Source: Chrysochromulina parva
Lineage: Eukaryota; Haptophyta; Prymnesiales; Chrysochromulinaceae
Assembly: GCA_002887195.1 (NCBI GenBank)
Contig: PJAB01000559.1
Location: forward strand, 1-23,830
Reading direction: 5' to 3'
DNA length: 23,830 nucleotides
Notes under the pieces: generated by a model
Seen by the model: only the letters and a program-made list of their open reading frames with translations
What the model was told of the DNA's origin: nothing
Database searches by the model: none
In this document: piece by piece, positions 9,036 to 17,371 of the stretch
Layout: each line of letters opens with the position of its first letter
Position numbering within the stretch: the stretch's first letter is position 1
Translations under genes and position numbers: made by a program

Positions 9036-12000
9036 ATGGCCATGCGGTCATACGGCGACGCGTCGTCGTCGTTGCCAGCTACGCCGTCGTTCCCACCGCG
9101 CGTGAGTCAATCCGTCGCGGACGACGAGCTGCTCACCGCCGCAGTGTCGGGCAACCTCTTTGGCATCCGGCGCGCTCTGAGTGCAGGCGCCACGCTGGAC
9201 GCGCGCAATGCCGAGGGTTTCACCGCCATCTGCATCGCTGCTGAGCGGGGGCACGCTCCGGTGCTCGAGCTCCTGTGCGACTCTGGCCTCGACCCAGCAC
9301 AAAAGGGCTCTGGCGGGTGGACGCCGCTCATGTGGGCAGCCCGCAACGGCCACCTCGAGTGCGTAACCGCGCTCTGCAGGCGGGCGCTGCCGACAGGTGC
9401 GGCCGGCTGCGTCGACCTCGATGCGACAAACGACAATGGCTCGACCGCCCTTATGGTGGCCGCGACGTGCGGGCACGCCGCCGTGATCGCGGCGCTGGCC
9501 GAGGCCAACGCCGACCTCTATGTGAGCACCGCGCACAATGGGTCGACAGCGCTGCATCTCGCGGCTAACTGCGGCAACTGCGCGGCTGTCGAGCAGCTGC
9601 TCGCCGTCGATGAGCAGCGCCGGCTGCTGAGCACGCCAACAGCGCACGGCGCGACCGCGCTGCACCTTGCCGCGCATGCCGCCTCGGACAGCGTCATCCG
9701 CGCGCTCCTCGATGCGGGCGCTGACGTTCACGCCAAGGATCGGCACCGGTGCACGCCGCTGCATTACGCGATGCGCACAGGCGACGAGCGCTGCGTGGCG
9801 CTCCTGCTCTCGGCCGGCGCAGCCACCCTGGGGGGCGGCAGCACCACCCCCAAGCCCTCGCCGCTGTCATCATCCGTTGGGAGTGTGAAAGCGTCGAGTG
9901 TGAAAGCGTCGGAGCGCTCTCCTGACCGCTACACCGAGCGGCAGCAGCAGCAGCAGCATCAGCAGGTGCAGCAGCAGCAGGTGCAGCAGCAGCAGGTGCA
10001 GCAGCAGCGGCAGCAGCGAGAGCGCTCGCGTGCGGTGGCGGCCGCCGCGTCGAATGAGGTGGCCGCTGTGGCGGCCACGAGCCGTGCAGCTTTCGAAGAG
10101 ACGGCAGGCGCCTCCACGCCCGCCTCGGCCAACAAGCTTGCCGCAGCGCGTCGCCTCGTCGCCGCACGCCATTCACGCGGCAGCGACGCCGACGCGGCGT
10201 TCTCTGCTGCGTTCCTGCAGCAAGAAGCCTCCCTAACTCGGAGGTTACCTCCGGCGAGTGTGCCGTCGCCCGCGGCAGTCGCTGTGAAGGCGCCGGCGTT
10301 GGCTGTGAATGCGCCGGTGTCGGCCTCCCTCCCTTCACAGCCTTCACAGCCTTCACAGCCAACGCCGGTTTCGACCTCCCTGCCCATGTCAACGCTCTCG
10401 CCCGCGCGCGAGCGAGCGATCAGCGCCGCACCCGCCGCACCCGCCGCACCCGCCACACCCACGGTACCTGCGCTTCCCGCCGCCGCCTGTAGCAGCTCGC
10501 CCACATACGGCGGCGGCGGCGGCGCCATCAGCGTCGGCCCGACGTTTGGCAGCGCGGCCACCTCTGAGAGACTTCGGCTCGAGGTCGCCGAGACCAAACG
10601 GGCGCTCACCACGGCGCTGGGGGAGCTTGATGCGATCCGCAATCGGAGCGAGACCGGCGAGCGCCTCATCGAAGCTCTCGATGCCGAAGTACGCCGCGTG
10701 TCGCTTCGGCTCGAGCAGGCGCAGGCGCAGGCGCAGGCGCTGCTGCAGCCGGCCTCGCCCTCGCTGCACGCGGTGCGCAGCCCGAGTAACGGTCGCTCGC
10801 TTACCGGTGCGCTCGCCGCCGCATCGCTCGCCCCAGGCAGCGAGATGATGCTCGAGATTACGGAGGTGGCGACGGCCGCTGCGTCCGCCGCCGCGAGTGC
10901 CGCCGCTGAGCAGCTCGACGCCCAGCACGACGCCCTCAAGCGGCGCGTCGAGCAGCTCGACGCCCAGCACGACGCCCTCAAGCGGCGCGTCGATGCACTT
11001 GAGCGCTCGAATCGTTCGCAGGCGGCGGCGCTCGAGGAGGCGGGCGCGACCGCGCGCCGCGCCATCGCCACTGCCTCGGCCCGCTCTGAAGAGGCGAATG
11101 CCGTCTCGTTGACCGACCTGGCTGCCCTGCAAGCACTCACTGAGCGCGTGGCAGCCAACGAGCGGACGGCCCTCCAGCTGCGCACGGAGCTCACCAAGGT
11201 GCGTGCCGGCGGCGAGGCGCCCATCTCGGCGCCCATCTCGGCGCCCATCTCGCCCGCAGCTGGCACCAACGCCGCCACTGCCGCGACCTCCCTCGCTGCT
11301 CTCGCTGCCGGCGCCGCCGCGCGCGGCGACGGTGGGGCGGTTTCCGCGGCGGCGCTGGCGACCATCGAGGGTCGACTGCGTGGCGAGCTGCGCGGCGAGC
11401 TGCGCGGCGAGCTGCGCGCAGATTTGAAGACGGAGCTCCGGCGTGAGCTGCGCGCCGAGCTTCGCGCCGAGCTTCGCGCCGAGCTCTACGCCGAGCTGTA
11501 CGCCGAGCTGCGGGTCGAGATGCTTGCGGTCGTGCGCGCCGGAGCTCAAGCGCTACCGAGCTCACTACCGAGCTCCTCGTCGGCCGTGTCGCCACACTAC
11601 CCGCCGCCGCCGCCTCCGCAGCTCCCTGTGGATTGGCGAGAGCAGGTGCATGCGGAGACGCGCGCGGCGCTCGAGGTGCACGCAGCCGCCGCCGTCGCGA
11701 TCGCTGCCGCCGCCGCCGCAGACGGTGGCGCTCGCGACGGCGCGGCGCACGGTCTGCATATTGTCGATGGCGAGGAGGCTCAAGACGACGCCCCACGAGG
11801 CGCGCGGCAGCGGCGCGCGTCCACTCCGTCGGCGGCCGGGGTGCAGGCGGAGTTGGACGCGTTGCGAGTGACGCTCGGCCGTCAACTCGGCGCCCTCTCA
11901 GACCGCCTCGGCGCGGCGGAGCGCTCGCATGCCTCGAGCCTCTCGAGCGGTGGCGCCGTCTCGAGCGGTGGCGCGTCTCCAGCCGCCACGACGCAGCGCA

Positions 12001-12232
12001 CCCTCGCGACGCACTCAGACGCCCTCGCGGCCCTCGAGCAGGCGATGGAGGAAGTGCGTGGGCAGTTGGACGGCGTCGAGGCGGCTCTCCTCGAGGCCGA
12101 GGGGCGCAGCAGGAGAGCCGAAGCGGCCGCGGCCGCGGCTGCCGAGGGACGCGTGGCGGCCACTGACGCAGCCCTGGCAGCCGAGAAGCGCGCGGCGGCG
12201 GCGGCGGCCTCGGCGGCGGCGGCGGAGGCGGA

Positions 12233-12277
<45 letters not shown>

Positions 12278-13979
12278 GGCGGCGGCGGCGGAGACGGAGG
12301 CGAAGGCGGAGGCGGAGGCGGAGGCGGCGGCGGAGGCGGCTCGCCAGCTGGCCCCGGCGCGACCCAATGCATTGGTGGGCTCTGACAAAGACGTGGCTCT
12401 GCACCCGTACGTGAGCCGGCTGAGCGCTGAGGTGGATGGCCTGCACGAGGCGCTGCGCCAGACGGCGAGCAAGCTCGACACGCACGCGCAGCGGCTCGCG
12501 GTGCTCGAGGCGGCGCCCCTTGCTGCAGTACCTCAAACGTCTCTGTCGTCGGTGGCCACACTCGAACCATGGCTGCATGCTCTGCCCACCGCGGCGGTGC
12601 CGCGCGCCGGCTCTGCCCACCACGGCGCTCTATCCGACCAGTCTGCGGCCAATGAGAGCACCAATGGCGTCGCCACCGCACCTTCGTCAGCGAACTTCCC
12701 ACCTGCCGTTCATCGACGCATGCCGTCGGGTGGCTCCCAAGGGCGCTGTGATGGGCGCATGAGTCGTCAAGAGCTCGAGCCCAAGGAGCCCAAGGATAAG
12801 GATCGCTCGGCGCAGCTCGAGCCCAAGGATAAGGATCGCTCGGCGCTGGTGCGCCTGGATCTCAAGTCGACACGCGAAGCGCTCGATGCGACGGACAACC
12901 AGCGCAAGCAGCCGGCCGATCGGCTCCACGACTGGCTCATGTTGATGGCTGAGCATGTGGAGCACGCGCAGGCCGACGAGAAGGCGCTCCGCGTCAAGCT
13001 CGACCGGGAGCTCTCGGACGCGGCGGTGGGTGCTGCCAAGGCGGTCGGCACCACCTCGGTGGCTGCCACGCTCAAGCAGCGCCAGAAGCTCCAGCGGCAG
13101 ATCGACGGTGCGCGATCTCGCGTGCACGAGGTCAAGGATCTCGTGCGCACGGCGCTCGCGCATCACTTCCTCTCGGCGCTGCAAGGGAGATTGATCTCAC
13201 AGTCGGCATATGCCTTCAGCAAGTGGGCCGACGCGGTGGGCATGGAGTGCCCTGCCGCAATGTCGGCCGCCAGCGGCATCATCGCGCACATCTCCGCGAC
13301 CGGCGATACGGGCGTCGACGATGGCAGTGGATCCTTTACATCGACGTGCGAGGGCGATGTCGACGGCGAGTCGCGAGCTGCGAGCTCGCAGTCGCCTTCA
13401 TTACGTGGCACGCAGTCGCTAGCTGCAGGGGTGATCTCGCCGGCGCTCCAGCGCCTCGGTCTCACGACCCTCGCCCCCACGCCGGGGGGCAGGCTCGAGG
13501 TGGCGATGCCCAGCCTGCTGCCCGATGCCGATGGCGTGCTCGTGTCGCCGCCCGGTTGGGTGCGACGCTCATCCTCGTTTGGCCGTCGCGGAGCCGCTGA
13601 CGGCGGACCCGGCGGCTCGCGTGCGTCGGTTTCGTCATTGGCATCGCGTGCGTCGGTTTCGTCATTGGCATCGCGTGCGTCGGTTTCGTCATTGGCATCG
13701 CGTGCGTCGGTTTCGTCATTGGCATCGCGTGCCACGTCGACCGACGCGAGCCACGGCACCGCCGCAGGCGGAGGCACGCGCCTACGGCGCACGAGCGCCT
13801 TTGCCTCGCATACGGCCGAGGCGGTGCTCGCGCAGCGTGGCCAGGGCCAGGTGCTCGAGTATCAGGTCAAGTGGCGCGGATTTTCGGACCCGCGTGGCAC
13901 TACGTGGGAGCTCGCCTCGCAGCTGCATGGGGTGGCTGGCTTCGACGAGGCGCTCGTGAGCTTCCAAGCGAGTGCATGA
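9036..13979 (+). CDS. Ankyrin-repeat / coiled-coil / C-terminal chromodomain protein (1647 aa)
   Basis: No named orthologue is recognised. Residues about 28-268 carry seven ankyrin-type repeats (for example GWTPLMWAARNGHLECV, NGSTALHLAANCGNC, RCTPLHYAMRTGDERCV). Next come a Gln-rich tract (about 302-328), an Ala/Ser/Pro-rich linker, coiled-coil segments (about 511-570 and 622-720), an ELRA-type tetrapeptide run (781-828), an Ala/Glu tract (about 1028-1105) and a Ser-rich 9-residue repeat (1529-1564). The C-terminus, about 1592-1644, is a good chromodomain match: AEAVLAQR, YQVKWRGF, TTWEL, then a helix ending in SFQ. The chromodomain cage would use the Trp and Phe of KWRGF; the first aromatic (Tyr in HP1) appears to be His. 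An ankyrin-chromodomain pairing occurs in plastid cpSRP43, but order and size differ, so a nuclear scaffold or reader role is more likely (inference). The ATG at 9036 (ACACGATGGCC) is the first in frame. No intron is needed. Confidence 0.8.
9940..10018 (+). repeat. CAG-rich polyglutamine tract inside CDS
   Basis: Runs of CAG codons, broken by CAT and GTG, code for Gln-rich blocks of the QQQVQ type within the ankyrin-chromodomain gene. Triplet structure preserves the frame. Confidence 0.9.
10908..10991 (+). repeat. Two identical 42-bp tandem repeats inside CDS
   Basis: The units 10908-10949 and 10950-10991 are identical base for base and each codes for EQLDAQHDALKRRV, two heptads of a coiled coil. 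The identity implies a recent in-frame duplication. Confidence 0.95.
11217..11252 (+). repeat. Three 12-bp tandem repeats (GCGCCCATCTCG) inside CDS
   Basis: Three perfect copies code for repeated APIS in the ankyrin-chromodomain protein. Confidence 0.9.
11376..11520 (+). repeat. Degenerate 12-bp repeat coding an ELRG/ELRA tetrapeptide run
   Basis: About twelve four-residue units of the form (R/K)-x-(E/D)-L follow each other, starting as RGEL and drifting to RAEL and YAEL. The period of four places Leu on a slowly drifting helical stripe. It lies between two coiled-coil/linker regions of the same protein. Confidence 0.85.
12190..12345 (+). repeat. GCG/GAG triplet low-complexity tract (Ala/Glu) inside CDS
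   Basis: A long purine-plus-C-rich run of GCG, GCC and GAG codons encodes alternating poly-Ala and Ala-Glu. This is the least complex stretch of the window and prone to length change. Confidence 0.9.
12772..12845 (+). repeat. Imperfect duplication coding LEPK..DKDRSA
   Basis: 12772-12812 and 12814-12845 match except that the first copy carries 9 extra bases (a second GAGCCCAAG). They code for LEPKEPKDKDRSA and LEPKDKDRSA. Confidence 0.85.
13620..13727 (+). repeat. Four perfect 27-bp tandem repeats inside CDS
   Basis: The units start at 13620, 13647, 13674 and 13701, are identical, and each codes for RASVSSLAS. They sit just before the chromodomain. Perfect identity at synonymous positions indicates very recent expansion. 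Confidence 0.97.
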
Positions 13980-14120
13980 GGGAGGCTCTTGAGCGCCATC
14001 GTGAGCGGGGTGAGCTCCAGATGCCACGCATGGCTGGGTCAGCTGTGGCTGGCAGATGCTTGGCCTTGGGCAGACTCAGTCGGGTTGAGTGGGGAAAGGT
14101 ATTCGTAACTATTCGCGCCA

Positions 14121-14138
14121 GCTGAAGCCGGCTTCAGC
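14121..14138. repeat. Perfect 18-bp palindrome
   Basis: GCTGAAGCCGGCTTCAGC reads the same on both strands. It lies 142 nt after the stop codon of the ankyrin-chromodomain gene, in its likely 3' UTR. Possible roles are an RNA fold or a dimeric factor site; neither is shown. Confidence 0.9.
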
Positions 14139-14154
14139 CATGGACCAGAGTGTG

Positions 14155-14180
14155 GCTGTGCAGACATTATTATGCACAGC
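14155..14180 (+). repeat. Stem-loop: 8-bp perfect stem, 10-nt A/T-rich loop
   Basis: GCTGTGCA at 14155-14162 pairs with TGCACAGC at 14173-14180 around the loop GACATTATTA. It lies 16 nt after the 18-bp palindrome. A 3'-end processing or stability element is a guess. Confidence 0.7.
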
Positions 14181-14598
14181 AGACGAGAGATAGACGAGAG
14201 AGATGAGAGTCCTTGCTATCACCTATGCGTAGAGACGAGAGCGCGCCACAGATCGGGCGCGTGGGGTACTTTGCGTCCGGCTTATTTGACGGATTGAAGC
14301 GACGGGTGATGAGGGTAAACGTCAGGGCGAACGCGGATCTGCGCGTGTGTCGATGCGTGCGGCGTCGCGCGCCGCGCGCCGGTCCACCCCGCTCCGTATG
14401 GCGGCCGAACGGCCGACACGCCTACGGACGGCCGACGCCGGGTCGGGATTGCATTTGGATTGCATTGTATACGAGATACGTGATATTTTATATTTGATGT
14501 GTCTGCCATATAAATTTGCCGGTGTGGTGGTGCACACGAGTGTGGGCACAATAGCGATAAAAAACGGAACACGAGGGAAGCTCCGCGCGGGGCCGCGG

Positions 14599-14645
14599 CC
14601 ACCCGCCACACATGGGCCCTCCACCCACAGAGGTGTGGCGAGTGG
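14599..14645. repeat. 13-bp inverted repeat with one mismatch
   Basis: CCACCCGCCACAC (14599-14611) and GTGTGGCGAGTGG (14633-14645) pair at 12 of 13 positions with a 21-nt loop. It is about 250 nt beyond the stop of the minus-strand hydrolase gene. Confidence 0.6.
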
Positions 14646-14894
14646 GAGAACTCTGGCGATGGCGTTACGGATGCGGGATGGCGAGTGAACCGCGAGGATT
14701 GTCGGTTGCTTGTCCATCCGCGTGCCATGTCGCGTGTGATGGGGTTGCCACTCGCCTTGACCGGAGTCCCCTTCCCCAAACCCAATCTTGTCCAACATGT
14801 AGTCGACCGGATGTGACGCGGCGTGTGGCTTATACGACCGCCCTCCGCGTCGGCGGCGAGTCCGTGATGCGTATACTCGCGTTCTTGAGCATCC

Positions 14895-16196
14895 TCAGTA
14901 CGAACTCGCCTTACTCTTTCTCAACCGATGGGCGGCCTTCTCGGCGAGGCCAATGGCAAGGCGAACCACAGTCTTCGCCAGTGCGATGCCAGCGTCAGCT
15001 GCCAAGCAGCACAGCTCGAACTGGACGGAGAGCAGAGGGAAGACCAAGGCCCATACGCTCAGATCCCACGGCAGCGCGTCCCTCGGATACTTCACATCTC
15101 TGGAAGTGAGGAAGCGCACAATGGTCTCCATTGCAGGAGCAGAGGTGTACTTCCACGCGCCAAAAGACCACTGCGGTGGGATGCCTAGAAATCCGTGCGG
15201 CGCATCAAACCTCTCGACGTTCACAGCCACGCCAGCAGCACGAAGGAAGACAGACGCACGTAGCGTGGACTCCATTAACGGATCCCCGGTGGCAGCTATG
15301 AGCAGCGTCGGCGGGAAACCGTCCAGCTGGCTCGGCTCGAACTCAAGGAGGTGGCGCGCTAGGGGGGGAAGGTGTGTCGTGCTCTCCATGTGAGTGTGCC
15401 CGGTCTCCTCTCCAGTTAGATGCCGCTCCCCGCTTCCACTTCCCTTTTTCAGAGTGCGTCCAGCCTCCTCTCCAGAGAGACGCCGCTCCCCTCCACTTTC
15501 CTTGACTTGACTTGGAAAGTAGGACCGCCAGCAATAGTCGAGCCCTGAAGTGAGGTAGGTAGTCCTCCAGCTCTCGCCGTCGAGGAAGCCGTAGACGCTG
15601 CACACGCTCGAGACCGCAGGGAGGTCCCATTCGAGCAGCTTCTCGCCCGTGTGTGCCGCGAGTTGTGCAAGCATAGCTCGATCGGTGAGGAGCGCGGCAG
15701 CATAGGCAACAAGGTTGCCGCCTGCGGAATCGCCTACGAGGGCGATGCGATCTGCTTTCGTGCGCTTGCGCACGTAGCGCATGGCTCTCAGGGTGGAAAG
15801 TGCCGCGGCTGGCCAAGGATGCTCCGGCGCCAGTGGATAGTCCATCGAAAAGACGACGCAGCCGGCTCGCGCCAGTGGTGTCACTGAGGGGATCAGCAGC
15901 CTCGAGGATACGGCGACAAAGCCACCGCCGTGCGCGTAGAGAACCGGTGGGATTGCTGGATCCGGCTGTGCTGGCATGATCTCGTCCAACGTCTCGTAAT
16001 CTTCCTCGCCGTACGGATGGTCGGAGGTGATGATGACGCCGTCTTGAATACTTTTCGAGTCCACGGCCATATGGGTGGGCTGGCGTCTCCACCACATGTT
16101 GTAAATGATGAGCGGCCAGCCGCTGAGAAACGCTCGCAACAGACGAAGAATCGGGTAGCCCAGCGGCGGCAGAAGGGACCAAATGACGTCATACAT
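14895..16196 (-). CDS. HSL-type alpha/beta hydrolase (esterase/lipase), membrane-associated (433 aa as read)
   Basis: This is a serine hydrolase of the hormone-sensitive-lipase group, acting on ester bonds. Seen: oxyanion-hole motif HGGG (89-92), SMDYPLAPEHPWPAA (117-131), nucleophile motif GDSAGG with Ser157, ATGDPLMES with Asp305, and DAPHGFL with His334. The N-terminus (about 5-36, IWSLLPPLGYPILRLL onward) and C-terminus (about 381-417) are hydrophobic, so membrane attachment is likely. The only usable ATG is at 16196; the frame runs further upstream through a GTG at 16415 but that part is Arg-rich and looks untranslated. Residues about 229-279 form an unusual hydrophilic insert made of two imperfect copies, and may be an unspliced in-frame intron (see its own entry). 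Substrate unknown; steroid, lipid or xenobiotic esters are all possible. Confidence 0.88.
   Translation of the reverse strand: MYDVIWSLLPPLGYPILRLLRAFLSGWPLIIYNMWWRRQPTHMAVDSKSIQDGVIITSDHPYGEEDYETLDEIMPAQPDPAIPPVLYAHGGGFVAVSSRLLIPSVTPLARAGCVVFSMDYPLAPEHPWPAAALSTLRAMRYVRKRTKADRIALVGDSAGGNLVAYAAALLTDRAMLAQLAAHTGEKLLEWDLPAVSSVCSVYGFLDGESWRTTYLTSGLDYCWRSYFPSQVKESGGERRLSGEEAGRTLKKGSGSGERHLTGEETGHTHMESTTHLPPLARHLLEFEPSQLDGFPPTLLIAATGDPLMESTLRASVFLRAAGVAVNVERFDAPHGFLGIPPQWSFGAWKYTSAPAMETIVRFLTSRDVKYPRDALPWDLSVWALVFPLLSVQFELCCLAADAGIALAKTVVRLAIGLAEKAAHRLRKSKASSY
15359..15511 (-). other. Candidate in-frame 153-nt intron within the hydrolase gene
   Basis: On the minus strand, CCAA/GTCAAG could be a donor and CCTTCCCCCCCTAG/CG is a strong-looking acceptor. 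The length is 153 nt, a multiple of three without a stop, so the frame is open either way. Removal would join SYFP to RHLLEFEP with a Thr codon at the junction and shorten the protein to 382 residues, closer to the normal HSL-family spacing here. Inference; cDNA is needed. Confidence 0.45.
15387..15501 (-). repeat. Imperfect tandem duplication (about 57 bp per unit)
   Basis: Two adjacent units, roughly 15501-15445 and 15444-15387 on the minus strand, share GGGGAGCGGC and CTGGAGAGGAG cores. Read as protein they give ESGGERRLSGEEAGRT and SGSGERHLTGEETGHT. The boundaries are approximate. Confidence 0.7.
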
Positions 16197-16890
16197 GGCC
16201 CCCAATATCCCGCGTGCGTGGCAGTGCTGTCGCGGAGTGCGCGCGCGCGCGCGGCGGCGCCGACATTGGGCGCCGATTTCAAAACTGGTGCTGTGCGCTG
16301 GAATCCTGCTGTGAACGTCACAAGAACAGAATTTCACGTGAACACCTTCGCATGGAATCGTTCTATTGTATTGTATAACACCCCTGATGCGGCGTGGGGC
16401 GTGCACACACCTCACATCTGCAGATGGACCGCGCGTGTCGATCCGTCTGAAAAATTAGACAGTGCGAACCAGATTGCAGCCCAAGAGCCCATGCCATCAA
16501 TCAGTGATGAGTATCGTCAACTACGGAGACAAAGACGGTATGCGGCCCTTGGCAGTGCCATCAGTCAGTGGAATTGCCTGATTCGGTTCAAGTTGTAGTG
16601 ACCGGCAACGCGGCAAGGCAGGGGCGCGGCGGCGGTGGCGGCGGTGGCGACGACGGTATACAGTACGCATTCCCCATCTAACAGCTTCTTGAAAGACGAA
16701 GACATCGACGCTTTCAGCGAAGAGAACAACGTTCCATCGTGCTATGGATATCCTCGACCACTTGGTGCTCCAAAAACAGACTCCATCGATCCTGCGACTT
16801 GACTGCCTTCGACAAGGGTTCGAGCTTGGAACGATCGTATAGTATGGCGGTATTGTCGTCGAAGTGAACCTTGAGGATGGTGCATACAGC
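16197..16890. other. Intergenic, 694 nt, with GC dinucleotide run and a decayed gene copy
   Basis: It contains an alternating CG-rich run near 16236-16262 just upstream of the hydrolase ATG, a GGCGGT-rich run near 16628-16656, and the partial copy of the neighbouring gene described separately. Otherwise I see no gene. Confidence 0.5.
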
Positions 16891-16892
16891 TT
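16791..16892 (-). pseudogene. Partial, diverged tandem copy of the 3' half of the MGC-Tudor gene
   Basis: This stretch closely matches 16914-17045 inside the adjacent gene, in the same orientation. Read on the minus strand it gives AVCTILKVHFDD, then one extra base and a deletion of about 31 bases, then SKLEPLSKAVKSQ in the original frame. The stop codon of the intact gene overlaps the first bases of this copy. It has no start of its own. It could alternatively be a remnant or alternative terminal exon. Confidence 0.7.
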
Positions 16893-17268
16893 AGAAAAAT
16901 ACTCTTCGATTAACCTGCAACTTATCTGCCTTCAACAAGGGCTCGAGCTTGGTGCGCACCGTCGATCGCTCATGGCCATCAATGACGATTGTATAGTATG
17001 GCGGTATGTCGTCGTAGTGCACCTTGAGGATGGTGCACACAGCTTGCGTTCCGTCGGCATTCTTGTACCATGCCTTTGACTGGAGTTTTAGGACCTCGGA
17101 GCCTCGCGATACATTCGTTGCAGGAGTGTCAGATGGCAATGCTGCCGCAGTTTCATGTGCGCCTCTCTTCAGCCCGATCGTCTGGGCCTCGTATCCCTGG
17201 ACCTTATTGGGTGGGATCTGGGGTGTGGCGACTACCGGATTCGCCGCCTTCGACGAGGCGCAACCCAT
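16891..17268 (-). CDS. Small dual-acylation-signal protein with Tudor/SH3-like domain (125 aa)
   Basis: Function unknown. The protein begins MGCASSKA: Gly2 followed by Cys3 and Ser6 is the classic context for N-myristoylation with adjacent palmitoylation, predicting attachment to the plasma membrane or another cytoplasmic membrane face. Residues about 58-112 (VLKLQSKAWYKNADGTQAVC, then TILKVHYDDIPPYYTIVIDG and a following TKLEPL) fit a small barrel of the Tudor/SH3-like type, where aromatic and acidic residues alternate with strands; the fold call is moderate. Residues 9-57 look disordered. The ATG at 17268 is fixed by the acylation motif. The 3' half is duplicated immediately downstream. The gene lies 103 nt from the MFS gene's stop on the same strand. 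Confidence 0.78.
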   Translation of the reverse strand: MGCASSKAANPVVATPQIPPNKVQGYEAQTIGLKRGAHETAAALPSDTPATNVSRGSEVLKLQSKAWYKNADGTQAVCTILKVHYDDIPPYYTIVIDGHERSTVRTKLEPLLKADKLQVNRRVFF

Positions 17269-17371
17269 CCGGGGGCGCGGCGGGTCTCCCGAGATCCGCG
17301 CTCGCCTTTCTCGGACCAGCTGTGAATATGTCTATGTGACCCAGACCGAGAAAAGTGACGTTCTCAACATC

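Larger units (their letters stand above)
13980..14894. other. Convergent intergenic region, 915 nt
   Basis: This lies between two tail-to-tail genes and should contain both 3' UTRs. Apart from the palindrome and hairpins listed separately, it holds purine-rich AGACGAGAG-like repeats at 14181-14236 and an AT-rich patch near 14450-14520. Short open frames on both strands lack any recognisable domain, and I do not call a gene here. Confidence 0.55.

Noticed and set aside
9959..11365. 468-codon and overlapping 386-codon frames on the minus strand
   Set aside because: Both are Ser/Ala/Cys- or Arg/Gly-rich shadows of the repetitive plus-strand gene without any motif.
11191..12702. 503-codon proline-rich frame on the minus strand
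   Set aside because: It is the antisense image of the Ala/Glu/GCG triplet tract, giving long Pro runs; the sense frame carries recognisable domains at both ends.
13620..13727. CRISPR-like direct repeats
   Set aside because: The units are contiguous without spacers, in frame with a coding sequence, and the context is eukaryotic.
14213..14798. Several 80-167-codon frames on both strands in the convergent spacer
   Set aside because: They overlap one another on both strands, lack domains, and lie where two 3' UTRs are expected.
16197..16415. 73-codon upstream extension of the hydrolase frame starting at GTG
   Set aside because: Non-ATG start and Arg-rich composition from a CG dinucleotide run; the family's N-terminal membrane segment begins right at the ATG at 16196.
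15930..16598. 222-codon plus-strand frame overlapping the hydrolase start
   Set aside because: It is antisense to clear alpha/beta hydrolase coding sequence and shows no family resemblance.
16797..16835. tRNA T-loop-like GGTTCGAGC string
   Set aside because: No matching acceptor, D or anticodon arms; the string is explained by the duplicated coding segment (codons for KLEPL on the other strand).
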